Counted from the stretch's first letter, positions 5,724-13,023 are shown. The stretch is DNA of 13,620 nucleotides from an uncultured Bacteroidota bacterium (GCA_903912435.1 CAIWHI010000101.1:1-13620), one strand, 5' to 3'. Numbers and translations are program-made. The notes: generated by a model not told the origin, from the sequence alone.

Positions 5724-6578
5724 ATGAGCGATACTAGTGCACGTATTATACCTCTGGGTGGCAATCCGGAGCAATCAAATTCAACTAACAGTGAATTGTT
5801 GATACCTTTCCGCAGGGGAGATAATTGGGGTTTTTGCAAGCAAGACAAAACCATTGTAATCTCTGCAAAATATGAGAATTGCAACCCGTTTTCAGAGGGC
5901 CTGGCAGCTTTTATGCAACACGAAAAATGCGGCTACCTTGATGCTAGCGGCAAAGTAATCATCCCTGCAAAATGGGACTACTGTGGCATGTTCAAAGAAG
6001 GATTAGCTGTAGTAGAAAAGAAGAATAAGTATGGTTATATAGATAACACAGGCAAAGAGATAATTGCATTAACTTTTGATGATGCGGAAGATTTTATTGA
6101 CGGATTAGCCATCGCAGCTAAAAAAGATAAGTATGGCTTTATTGATAAAACAGGCAAAATAGTAGTGCCACTTAAGTACGACCTGGTGACTCCTTTCCAT
6201 AATGGAATAGCTTTCGTTGCAAAGGGCGATGAAGAGTTTTGCATTGATAAGACGGGTAATGAAGTGCCTTCCCCTGAAACTGTTTATTTTGATGGTTTGG
6301 CTTTGGTGTTGAATGATGAGGATGAATTTGGTTATGAAGACGAAAGTGGTAAGCTTGTAATACCACACCAGTTCGAATGGGCTAAGGATTTCTCTGAAGG
6401 CCTTGCTGCAGTATGTGTAGAAGATTTGTGGGGCTTCATAGATAAAACCGGCAAAATTGTAATACCATGCCAATATGAAGAAGAAGTTGACGACTTTGCT
6501 GGTGGACTTGCAATGGTGGAAGTAGATGGTGAACTAGGCTATATCGACAAAAACGGAACCGAGTTCTGGGATATGTAA
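5724..6578 (+). CDS. WG-repeat protein
   Basis: The 284-residue protein from ATG 5724 is built almost wholly of WG (KWG) repeats. I count about eight units of roughly 25-35 residues with the pattern (W/Y)G(F/Y)IDKTGK-(I/V)(I/V)P-(K/Q)Y/F-...-F-EGLA-V, from about residue 35 to the C-terminus. The clearest are WGFCKQDKTIVI, YGYIDNTGKEII, YGFIDKTGKIVVP and WGFIDKTGKIVIP. The fifth is degenerate (EFCIDKTGNEVPSP) and shortened, and the last lacks its second half. No signal peptide or membrane segment is visible, so it is probably cytosolic. WG repeats are thought to form beta-rich binding scaffolds; no enzymatic role is known from the repeat itself. A strong terminator follows 16 nt after the stop. 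Confidence 0.9.
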   Translation: MSDTSARIIPLGGNPEQSNSTNSELLIPFRRGDNWGFCKQDKTIVISAKYENCNPFSEGLAAFMQHEKCGYLDASGKVIIPAKWDYCGMFKEGLAVVEKKNKYGYIDNTGKEIIALTFDDAEDFIDGLAIAAKKDKYGFIDKTGKIVVPLKYDLVTPFHNGIAFVAKGDEEFCIDKTGNEVPSPETVYFDGLALVLNDEDEFGYEDESGKLVIPHQFEWAKDFSEGLAAVCVEDLWGFIDKTGKIVIPCQYEEEVDDFAGGLAMVEVDGELGYIDKNGTEFWDM

Positions 6579-6593
6579 TCAGAGAAATATTAT

Positions 6594-6635
6594 AAAAAGG
6601 GGTTGCCTGGTTTCAAAATCTGGTAACCCTTTTTT
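6594..6635 (+). terminator. Intrinsic terminator of the WG-repeat gene
   Basis: Left arm AAAAAGGGGTTGCC and right arm GGTAACCCTTTTTT pair over about 13 bp with one bulged G and one G-T pair. The loop is about 14 nt, and a run of six T follows the stem base. It begins 16 nt after the stop codon. The A tract on the other side means it could also act on minus-strand transcripts. Confidence 0.8.
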
Positions 6636-6648
6636 ATTGCAGTTCATT
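6601..6648 (+). repeat. 48-bp imperfect direct repeat, copy A
   Basis: Matches 6815-6862 at about 41 of 48 positions without gaps. Shared blocks include GTTTCAAAATC and CCCTTTTTTATTG. Copy A overlaps the terminator of the WG gene. Confidence 0.75.
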
Positions 6649-6708
6649 TTCACTGGCGCGAGTGTTCCGCAGGACCACTTCACTGGCGCGAGTGTTCCGC
6701 AGGATCAC
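6649..6708 (+). repeat. Two tandem 30-bp units
   Basis: Units 6649-6678 and 6679-6708 differ at a single base (GGACCAC versus GGATCAC). The second continues into a palindrome with arms CGAGTG (6689-6694) and CACTCG (6706-6711) around TTCCGCAGGAT, whose inner TCC and GGA also pair. The first unit has only the left arm intact. GC content is clearly above the surroundings. Confidence 0.85.
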
Positions 6709-6726
6709 TCGTGTCTACTAAATAAC

Positions 6727-6802
6727 CCAGTCTGCGACTGGTATTCAAAGTGCAAAAGCCGAAGGTGAACAACAGCCCAATCCCTGTACCGTTGTCAACG
6801 GT
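6727..6802. repeat. Two further small perfect hairpins in the convergent intergenic block
   Basis: CCAGTC and GACTGG around TGC (6727-6741), and ACCGTTG with CAACGGT around one T (6788-6802). Together with the tandem 30-mers they form a chain of short hairpins with 1-3 nt loops between the convergent WG and SirB1-like genes, resembling a REP/BIME-type repeat cluster. No coding frame is present. Confidence 0.7.
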
Positions 6803-6814
6803 AATGCGGTAGGC

Positions 6815-6862
6815 GGTTGCCTTGTTTCAAAATCAGTTCACCCTTTTTTATTGTGGCTCATT
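6815..6862 (+). repeat. 48-bp imperfect direct repeat, copy B
   Basis: Second copy of the 6601-6648 sequence, with about 7 differences. It no longer has the pairing left arm of the terminator hairpin. Its right part runs into the 3' end of the SirB1-like gene and supplies that gene's stop codon and last four codons (NEPQ). Confidence 0.75.
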
Positions 6863-7729
6863 AGCCACCAGCAATTGCATCAATAGCTGTATTTCATCAG
6901 CTTTTTCCTCATCCCGCTTATATCTGTAACAAAGTGCTAATTCTTCAAGCATTTTATAGATGATGCGCTTGGAAAGGATGGGTGCATAAAACAATTCTGT
7001 GCCCTTTACATTAATCTTCTTCAGGTAGGTCTCCACATCCTTTTGGGTGTATATCATACCACTAATAGGGTCGATATAAAATTTTACCTGGTTTATACCC
7101 TCAGATTCTAGGCTAAAGAAACTGTGCAGGGTATCGATATAGGCAAATATGAACTGACGAGGCACGTCAACTGCAAAAATTGGGATATCCAGCACATCGC
7201 ACAGTGCCAGGTAAAGTATACCTATACTGTAGCTATTACCCTGCCTGCTTTCCAGCATCTTGTTTAGGCAGAAGTGCTTAGGCTCACGCTCGGTCAACTC
7301 ATGCCCATTGAGTTTGTAATAATTATAGAGTATACTGTTGATTACATTTGCCTGCTCAAGCGGGGTGAGGTAATTATTCAGCTCCATCCAAATATTGCGG
7401 CGCATGTGCTCAAACTGGGTAAGAATATAGGCAAGGCTAAGATCGGGGTACTGATACCGGGCTATGAGTATGGCCCCTTTCAGCAAGTCAGGGTTTTCAG
7501 CCTTACTCCAATTCAAGAAATCTTGCTGTAGCTCATTGAAATGTACCCTGTGTATGAGTAACTCAATACGGCTCTGGATAGATTCATCTATGGTATGTTC
7601 CCATAGTTGCTCCAGTTTGGGGATAATCTCTTTTCCATAATCCATTAGCTTATTGGCAACAGTGTCATAGACCTCGCTATCGGGGTCGTCAATTAATCTT
7701 AACAATGCGCTTATTTCGTTATTAGACAT
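6848..7729 (-). CDS. SirB1-family / transglutaminase-like protein
   Basis: A 293-residue soluble protein. Residues 1 to about 60 look helical and HEAT-like (LLRLIDDPDSEVYDTVANKLMDYGKEIIPKLE). The middle carries the SirB1/Transglut_core2 signature: CLNKMLESRQGNSYSIGILYLALCDVLDIPIFAVDVPRQF at about 154-193, then FYIDPISGMIYT at 217-228. The C-terminus (about 254-290) is helical, like the TPR-type tail in SirB1 relatives. The biochemical role of the family is not established, and I see no confident catalytic triad. ATG 7729 is supported by an exact -7 element (TATATTTG, 7745 to 7738) ending 9 nt upstream, giving a nearly leaderless message. The last codons and stop lie within a copy of a 48-bp direct repeat, so the C-terminal residues may be recent. 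Confidence 0.8.
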   Translation of the reverse strand: MSNNEISALLRLIDDPDSEVYDTVANKLMDYGKEIIPKLEQLWEHTIDESIQSRIELLIHRVHFNELQQDFLNWSKAENPDLLKGAILIARYQYPDLSLAYILTQFEHMRRNIWMELNNYLTPLEQANVINSILYNYYKLNGHELTEREPKHFCLNKMLESRQGNSYSIGILYLALCDVLDIPIFAVDVPRQFIFAYIDTLHSFFSLESEGINQVKFYIDPISGMIYTQKDVETYLKKINVKGTELFYAPILSKRIIYKMLEELALCYRYKRDEEKADEIQLLMQLLVANEPQ

Positions 7730-7737
7730 AGGATTGC

Positions 7738-7771
7738 CAAATATAAATAGTTAAACCGAAATTGCCCCAAA
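7738..7771 (-). promoter_or_regulatory. Promoter of the SirB1-like gene
   Basis: On the minus strand TATATTTG (7745 to 7738) matches TAnnTTTG exactly, with TTTG at 7771-7768 lying 22 nt upstream as a -33 box. Transcription would start within a few nt of the ATG at 7729. Confidence 0.65.
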
Positions 7772-7851
7772 CCTCGCCCCCTGAAATCCAAACACGAAAT
7801 GCACACCATGGGGATACCCTTGAATAGGGTGCGAAATCAAATAATGAATTA

Positions 7852-10395
7852 TTACCTCTTCACCAACAATGCCCCCGCAAAAGTACCTTGTTCCCCTTGA
7901 GATAATTTTATGGCATTCAGCTTCACTACGTAATAATATGTGCCATCAGGCACCATATCACCATTGTTTTGCATGCCTCCCCAATCATTGGCATAATTGC
8001 TTTTCTGGTACACCAAATTGCCCCACTTGTCAAATACCTGCACACTATTATTAGGGTATTTATCTATTCCTTCCACCACCCAGCTATCATTTATTCCATC
8101 GCCATTGGGTGTTATGGCATCATGTACTATTATACCACATGCCTCTGTCCTAACCCTGAATGTATCGGTTGCCACACAAACCGAATAGGTTCTCACTACA
8201 AAGTAAGTGCCGGCATCCGTTACCGTCAGATCATTACCCGTGCTTCCTGTATTCCAGGTATATTGCCAGGTATTGGGTGATTGCACCTGAAGTTTTATTT
8301 GGGTAAACGCCTCAGCACAAACCGTGGTATCAGCAGGCGATATCGTAGAAGTAGGGATAATTACTGATAGAGTATCCTTAAATGTGCAGCCATATTGGGA
8401 TGCTATAAATGAATAGTTGCCTGTTTGCGCAACTAAAAACGAATTAGCATTTGAGCCATCCTGCCAGTTATAACTGACACCATTATTAGGCAAGTAATAG
8501 GAAAATGCAGTGCAGGCAACTGTATCAGCAGCGAATGAAAAATGCAGGTTCTTTGATCCATCCATTATTCTGAAACTATCAAGATGTACCAGTGCATCAC
8601 ATCCTTTACCCGATTTACATAGCACCCAATAAATGCCGGTATCAATTATGAGTAATATTGTATCCAGGCTGGTGGTATTCCAATAATACTGGGTAAAGCC
8701 TGTACTTGATTGCAATAGGATACTGGAATTAGCGCAAAGAAAAGAATCAGATTTCATTGATGAAGAATCGGAAGGAGGATTATTAATCACCATAAAAGTG
8801 TCTGCCAGGTAGATGCACAGCCCATTCCCGGTTACAATATCGGTACCTGCATTATGCACCATCAGGCTATCACTTGTAGCCCCTGTGTTCCATAGGTAAT
8901 TATCGAAACCTGATGGTGCTTTAAGTAAAAGACTATCTCCAAGACACAATAATTGATTTAGGCTTAATGTGTCAGTGCCCAATTTGTTGTGGTACTTTGC
9001 GCCAAACCAATGTTCATAGTAGGAGAGAATACTATCAGTACCATGGTAATATTCAGTTATGCCAATGTCTCCATTCAGAAACAAGTTGCCTTTATAATCG
9101 CTTGACAATTGGCAATATTCAGATCCATAGATTCCTAATGTTTTAGCTTTTTTGATATGTCCAATAGAACTAAATCCCATTAAAAATACATCATATTGAG
9201 TGGATGAGGCAATAGGCAAAGTGTAATTGTCTACTAAAATATCACTAGCTAGATTACCGCATATCCATACATCATTGCATGGGTCGGTAGTAATGCCTGT
9301 TGACCTGGCAGCCTTTTCACTTCTGATATTTTTAAGCCATAACTCATTGCCGCTATTATTAAATTTCACCAGGTAACTGCCATACAATGACCCCTGCATA
9401 TTGAACGCAGTATCGGTTCCAAAAACGAGATTATTTTGAAATCCGGTAAAGTATAGGTTGCCATCATGGTCACTAGTACAATGTTTCACTGATACACGAT
9501 TAGAATAATCACTTTGTCTTACCCAAATTTCGCTGCTTGCTGAATCAAAGTAGGCAATAAATGTATGTAATTCTCCTTTATTGGGGTCACTGGCATCTAA
9601 TACCTGGCCACCATCACAGGTAAAGTCTGGTGATTTAGTACCACCTACCAGGTATATATGATTATCAGGTGTAACAGTCATTCCCATTACAAAATCAAAA
9701 TCATTTCCGGCCAGGTTTTGAACCCAATGCGGATTGCCATCAGGATCAAACTTGCCCAAAAAAATATCTGTTGAGCCTTTATTCAATAATGTTGTGGTGC
9801 CTATGGTAGGGTTATTATTGAAGTTGCATGTTACCACAAAGTTTCCAGAGTTATCAACAGCTAACGAACCTATATTGTTATAATAAACATCTGTATATCT
9901 GGGGCTTGCTACTAAATACTCCTTTATCTTAATATTAGCTAAATTATGTGCCCACAAAAAATGGCCATTTGCATCATATTTGGCTACAAAATATTGGGCA
10001 AGGCTATCTGCCATTCCATCATTTTCCAGTATGGTATCTCCAATTCCTACAGCGAAATTAAAATTCAGTGCTAAAACATATACATTACCCTGTTGGTCTG
10101 TTTCTATGCTTAGTGGCGCAGCAGTTGAGCCGCCAGCCCCCCAAAGGAAATTCCCCATCGAATCATATTTAACTATAAAAAGTTCGCCACGAACTGTGTC
10201 GGACCCGAAAACTAATGTATCATGACCATATGTCCAGATAGTAAAACCAGCACTAAAATTATTTCCCCATTTATCGGTTGTATTGCAGTAAGTTATAGAG
10301 TAGGCTACACTTTCATTTCGCATCCAGTCCAGATCTTGCGCCCCACTAAAAAGCACAAATAATAAACTAAGAACTGTAAGTAGTGTTTTCTTCAT
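7852..10395 (-). CDS. Type IX-secreted protein with beta-propeller-like repeats, Ig-like modules and gliding-motility C-terminal sorting domain
   Basis: An 847-residue exported protein. Residues 1-19 are a classic signal peptide (MKKTLLTVLSLLFVLFSGA, then QD). The N-terminal half repeats a pattern of FAVKYDANGHFLWA, FLGKFDPDGNPHWVQNL and YLVKFNNSGNELWLKN, each followed by a DxxGNxY strand, like SBBP-type propeller repeats. Four modules follow, each with a cysteine early on and a YxWN(T/D)G motif (NYLWNTGATSD, QYYWNT, SYNWQDGS, QYTWNTGSTGN), typical of Ig/PKD-like domains. The C-terminal 93 residues carry ITPNGDGINDSW (760-771), VQVFDKWGNLVYQ, PDGTYYYVVKL and a final KR, which is the CHU_C/type-B T9SS sorting domain. 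It should be moved through the outer membrane and attached to or released from the surface. An adhesive or structural role is inferred; no enzyme domain is seen. Confidence 0.9.
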   Translation of the reverse strand: MKKTLLTVLSLLFVLFSGAQDLDWMRNESVAYSITYCNTTDKWGNNFSAGFTIWTYGHDTLVFGSDTVRGELFIVKYDSMGNFLWGAGGSTAAPLSIETDQQGNVYVLALNFNFAVGIGDTILENDGMADSLAQYFVAKYDANGHFLWAHNLANIKIKEYLVASPRYTDVYYNNIGSLAVDNSGNFVVTCNFNNNPTIGTTTLLNKGSTDIFLGKFDPDGNPHWVQNLAGNDFDFVMGMTVTPDNHIYLVGGTKSPDFTCDGGQVLDASDPNKGELHTFIAYFDSASSEIWVRQSDYSNRVSVKHCTSDHDGNLYFTGFQNNLVFGTDTAFNMQGSLYGSYLVKFNNSGNELWLKNIRSEKAARSTGITTDPCNDVWICGNLASDILVDNYTLPIASSTQYDVFLMGFSSIGHIKKAKTLGIYGSEYCQLSSDYKGNLFLNGDIGITEYYHGTDSILSYYEHWFGAKYHNKLGTDTLSLNQLLCLGDSLLLKAPSGFDNYLWNTGATSDSLMVHNAGTDIVTGNGLCIYLADTFMVINNPPSDSSSMKSDSFLCANSSILLQSSTGFTQYYWNTTSLDTILLIIDTGIYWVLCKSGKGCDALVHLDSFRIMDGSKNLHFSFAADTVACTAFSYYLPNNGVSYNWQDGSNANSFLVAQTGNYSFIASQYGCTFKDTLSVIIPTSTISPADTTVCAEAFTQIKLQVQSPNTWQYTWNTGSTGNDLTVTDAGTYFVVRTYSVCVATDTFRVRTEACGIIVHDAITPNGDGINDSWVVEGIDKYPNNSVQVFDKWGNLVYQKSNYANDWGGMQNNGDMVPDGTYYYVVKLNAIKLSQGEQGTFAGALLVKR

Positions 10396-10605
10396 GAGTA
10401 TGTCTTAAATAATAAAATGCCAGATTTATTTCATGAAACTGGTTGTGTTGCACCCCTAATAGTATAGACGTAAAAACTAGGGATAAGCTTGGGTTTTAGG
10501 GGTAAATTAATATTCAATGTTAGCTAAAATTCATCACCCTAAAATCATTTTAATGTCACATGTTTATTATTTAGTCGAACATGAGTAACCCACAAAGGAT
10601 TTAGG

Positions 10606-10659
10606 TTGATTAAAGGATTAAAAAACGCTTTTAACGTTTTGCTATTGGGCTTTAATCAA
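10606..10659. promoter_or_regulatory. Nested inverted repeat upstream of the DAHP synthase promoter
   Basis: Outer arms TTGATTAAAG (10606-10615) and CTTTAATCAA (10650-10659) are perfect over 10 bp. Inner arms AAAACG (10622-10627) and CGTTTT (10635-10640) are perfect over 6 bp around a 7-nt loop. The two pairs are almost concentric. The element lies just upstream of the -7 box, where an operator or cruciform could control aromatic amino acid synthesis. It would be part of the message only if transcription also starts further upstream. Confidence 0.5.
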
Positions 10660-10678
10660 AAATACCCTATTATCCTTA

Positions 10679-10686
10679 TACCTTTG
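10679..10686 (+). promoter_or_regulatory. -7 element of the DAHP synthase-chorismate mutase gene
   Basis: TACCTTTG is an exact TAnnTTTG match ending 4 nt before the ATG at 10691, so the message would be leaderless or nearly so. A TTG at 10645-10647 is too distant to be a normal -33 box, and none is convincing. Confidence 0.6.
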
Positions 10687-10690
10687 CAAT

Positions 10691-11767
10691 ATGTCTTTTT
10701 ATAAATCGGGAAGGCCATTTGTAATAGCCGGGCCCTGTAGCGCTGAAACCAGGGATCAGGTAATGGAAACAGCCCAGGCCCTAAGCCTCATGGGCATCCA
10801 TTTGTTCCGTGCCGGGGTTTGGAAGCCGCGCACCAGGCCAGGTTCGTTTGAGGGGAATGGTATTGCTGCACTAAAATGGCTTGCTGAAGCTAAAGAATTA
10901 TACAATCTGCCCTTCACCGTTGAGGTCGCCGAGCAGGAACATATAGAACTTGCTCTAAAATATGGTGCCGATGCACTTTGGGTTGGTGCCCGTACTACTG
11001 TAAATCCATTCCAGGTACAGAAACTAGCCGATGTTCTTAAAGGGATGAATATCCCGGTAATGGTGAAGAACCCGGTAAATCCGGATGTAGACCTATGGCT
11101 GGGAGCAATTGAGCGATTCGAAAAAAATGGCATCACCGAAGTTGCGGCAATTCATAGGGGCTTCTCTGGTTATAGCTCGGCAATAGGTTTTAGAAACCAG
11201 CCCAACTGGCCCGTCCCAATCGAATTAAAGCGCCGCCGGCCGGATATAGCTTTGATATGTGACCCAAGCCATATTACAGGTAAACGGGACAGGATAGCCG
11301 AAGTAGCCCAAAAAGCTATGGACATGCACTTTGATGGACTGATGATAGAAACCCATCCCCGCCCCACCGAGGCCTGGACTGATGCTGCACAACAGGTAAC
11401 CCCTGCGGCACTAAAGATAATACTAGATAATCTGGTTGTAAGAGATGAATTCACCAGAGATATGACTAGCCAGGTGCAACTGGAATACTTGCGCCAGGTA
11501 ATGGATAGCCTTGACGATGAGATTATAGATCTTATAGCCAAGAGGATGGAGATGAGCGAAAAAATGGGTGATCTTAAAAAAGCCTGTAACATGACCGTTT
11601 ACCAACCTGCCCGATGGCGCGAAATAGTGGAAAGCAGAGGTGTGAGAGCCGAAATGCACCACCTATCTAAGGAATTTATTGTGGAAGTGTATGAAAAGAT
11701 ACACCATGAGAGCATCAGAAAACAATTACAGGTACTTGAAGAGGCAGAAAATAAAATAAAAAACTAA
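10691..11767 (+). CDS. Bifunctional 3-deoxy-7-phosphoheptulonate synthase / chorismate mutase (type II CM)
   Basis: Catalyses the first shikimate-pathway step (phosphoenolpyruvate plus erythrose 4-phosphate to DAHP) and conversion of chorismate to prephenate; cytosolic. Residues 1 to about 245 are a type Ib (KDO8P-synthase-like) DAHP synthase: FVIAGPCSAE (10-19, metal ligand Cys16), WKPRTRPGSFEG (44-55), VKNP (125-128), IHRGF (154-158), CDPSH (190-194), IETHP (219-223, metal ligand Glu220) and Asp231. Residues about 262-345 are an AroQ-type chorismate mutase (LRQVMDSLDDEIIDLIAKRM). The N-DAHPS/C-CM fusion is known in Bacteroidota, where the Prevotella nigrescens enzyme is inhibited by prephenate through its mutase domain. 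The 358-residue length fits. A methyltransferase follows after 27 nt and is probably co-transcribed. Confidence 0.95.
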   Translation: MSFYKSGRPFVIAGPCSAETRDQVMETAQALSLMGIHLFRAGVWKPRTRPGSFEGNGIAALKWLAEAKELYNLPFTVEVAEQEHIELALKYGADALWVGARTTVNPFQVQKLADVLKGMNIPVMVKNPVNPDVDLWLGAIERFEKNGITEVAAIHRGFSGYSSAIGFRNQPNWPVPIELKRRRPDIALICDPSHITGKRDRIAEVAQKAMDMHFDGLMIETHPRPTEAWTDAAQQVTPAALKIILDNLVVRDEFTRDMTSQVQLEYLRQVMDSLDDEIIDLIAKRMEMSEKMGDLKKACNMTVYQPARWREIVESRGVRAEMHHLSKEFIVEVYEKIHHESIRKQLQVLEEAENKIKN

Positions 11768-11794
11768 ATTTACCCCATCAATAAAATTTAACCC

Positions 11795-12586
11795 TTGGCA
11801 TTAATACAACATTTAGACGATAAGGTACGCTTCGACCAGCAGGTGGATAATTCATTATCCTATGTTTTACCTTTTATTGAACAGACCCAACCAATAAAAA
11901 AAGGCACTACAGTTTTTGAAGTAGGCACTGCAGAAGGTGGGGTACTGTTGCCTTTTATGGATAGGGGCTGCTTTTGTGTAGGGGTAGATCTGGTGCAAAT
12001 ACGTATAGACCTTGCCAAAGGTTTTTTAGCCAAAGAACTCGCCGCCGGAAAATGCGATCTGGTATGCCAGAACATCTATGAGGATTCATTTTACAATAAG
12101 TATAAAAATTTCTTTGATGTTATCATCCTCAAAGATGTTATTGAGCATGTTTATGAACAGGAGAAATTCATACCTTACCTTAAAGAGTTTTTAAAGCCCG
12201 GCGGGCAGATATTTTTTGGCTTTCCTCCTTGGTATATGCCTTTTGGCGGACACCAGCAGGTATGTTCTAATAAATGGACCAGCAAGATGCCCTGGTACCA
12301 TATCCTCCCAAGGCCAATGTACAAGGGCCTATTGAGAATGGGGGGAGAATCGGAGATTACCATCCAGGGCCTTATGGAAATTGTAGACACCCAGATTACT
12401 ATAGAGCGTTTTGAAAGAATAATAAAAAAGAGTGGATTAAAAGTGCTGCACAAACAGCATTATCTCATAAACCCCATCTATAAATTTAAATTTGGCTTAC
12501 AACCCCGAAAGCAGTGGGCTCCCATCACCTGGATTCCCTTTCTGCGCAATTTCGTAACCACCTGTGTTTATTATACAGTGGGGTAG
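11795..12586 (+). CDS. Class I SAM-dependent methyltransferase (TTG start)
   Basis: A 263-residue methyltransferase of unknown substrate. SAM-binding motif I is VFEVGTAEGG (40-49), the acidic residue after strand 2 is Asp65 (VGVD), motif II is DVIILKDVIEHV (108-119) and motif III is LKPGGQIFFGFP (133-144). The C-terminal 100 residues are basic and rich in aromatics (MPWYHILPRPMYKG, KFKFGLQPRKQW), perhaps for membrane or lipid contact. The frame has an in-frame stop at 11789 and no ATG before residue 55, which would cut off motif I; TTG at 11795 is therefore the only reasonable start. It lies 27 nt downstream of the DAHP synthase stop on the same strand with no promoter visible between, so co-transcription is likely. 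A link to aromatic metabolism is not shown. Confidence 0.88.
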   Translation: MALIQHLDDKVRFDQQVDNSLSYVLPFIEQTQPIKKGTTVFEVGTAEGGVLLPFMDRGCFCVGVDLVQIRIDLAKGFLAKELAAGKCDLVCQNIYEDSFYNKYKNFFDVIILKDVIEHVYEQEKFIPYLKEFLKPGGQIFFGFPPWYMPFGGHQQVCSNKWTSKMPWYHILPRPMYKGLLRMGGESEITIQGLMEIVDTQITIERFERIIKKSGLKVLHKQHYLINPIYKFKFGLQPRKQWAPITWIPFLRNFVTTCVYYTVG

Positions 12587-12658
12587 ATGGGTTTTGAAGT
12601 GAAATAGTGGCTAAAAATTCTGTCATTAATATCCAGGAGAAATAGCTAATTTTACATT

Positions 12659-12829
12659 ATGAAACAGAAGGTCATAAAATATCAAAGTGACTTGTTCAAT
12701 CAAGAGGTGACCATTAAGGTGGATGATAGCTTAAATATGCTAAAAGGTAAAATATTGGCACACAATAAATTAATTGCAACAAATAAAGCCTTGAAAAAAT
12801 TATCCAACAGTCCTGCTGTTCAATTGTAA
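12659..12829 (+). CDS. Small hypothetical protein, 56 residues
   Basis: ATG 12659 to TAA 12827-12829 encodes a lysine-rich soluble peptide beginning MKQKVIKYQSDLFNQEVTIK and ending SNSPAVQL. The composition is protein-like: an amphipathic beta-like start (VTIKVDD), then a helix-like basic stretch (LKGKILAHNKLIATNKALKKL). I do not recognise it with certainty, although short Bacteroidota proteins with LKGK-LA-NKL patterns seem familiar. Upstream TAATTTTA (12647-12654) is one base off the -7 consensus and would give a leaderless message. It lies 72 nt after the methyltransferase and is followed by a decayed double-hairpin repeat. The alternative is a chance frame. Confidence 0.5.
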   Translation: MKQKVIKYQSDLFNQEVTIKVDDSLNMLKGKILAHNKLIATNKALKKLSNSPAVQL

Positions 12830-12864
12830 TTTTAATTTATGCATTGATAGCTGATTTTCAATGG

Positions 12865-12920
12865 TCCTGGCCTTTAGTCCGGTGAAGGAAGGGGTAATAT
12901 ATGTAGCTTTGAGCCGAAAT
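12865..12920 (+). repeat. Double-hairpin dispersed repeat, copy 3 (decayed)
   Basis: Keeps CCTGGCCTTTAG-CCGG (12866-12882) and AGCTTTGAGCCGAAAT (12905-12920) in the same order and orientation as copies 1 and 2, but both stems are damaged and the spacer differs in length. The flanking AAATTCCTGCGC resembles the flank of copy 2. It follows the small ORF. Confidence 0.6.
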
Positions 12921-13023
12921 TCCTGCGCTAAAGAAGACTTTAAAATGCTACTATAATAGAGCAAAAACATTTTTCACCACACGAAAATTTACCGAACTAC
13001 AATTAAGTCCAATTTAGTTTCGT

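Larger units (their letters stand above)
10396..10690. other. Divergent intergenic region upstream of DAHP synthase
   Basis: A 295-nt AT-rich gap between two divergent genes, with no coding frame. It holds the nested inverted repeat (10606-10659), the DAHP synthase -7 element, a weak -7-like TAAATCTG for the minus-strand secreted protein (10428 to 10421, one mismatch), and a distant 8-bp inverted pair ACCCCTAA (10452-10459) with TTAGGGGT (10496-10503). Confidence 0.55.

Noticed and set aside
6649..6802. CRISPR array
   Set aside because: Only two 30-bp units, directly abutting with no spacer between them, and no cas gene; this is a tandem repeat plus hairpins.
7816..7830. Hairpin ACCCT/AGGGT downstream of the SirB1-like gene start
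   Set aside because: Only 5 bp, no T tract on either strand, and between a start and a stop on the minus strand; not a convincing terminator.
10452..10503. Distant 8-bp inverted pair ACCCCTAA/TTAGGGGT
   Set aside because: The arms are 36 nt apart, low in complexity and unrelated to a promoter; chance is likely.
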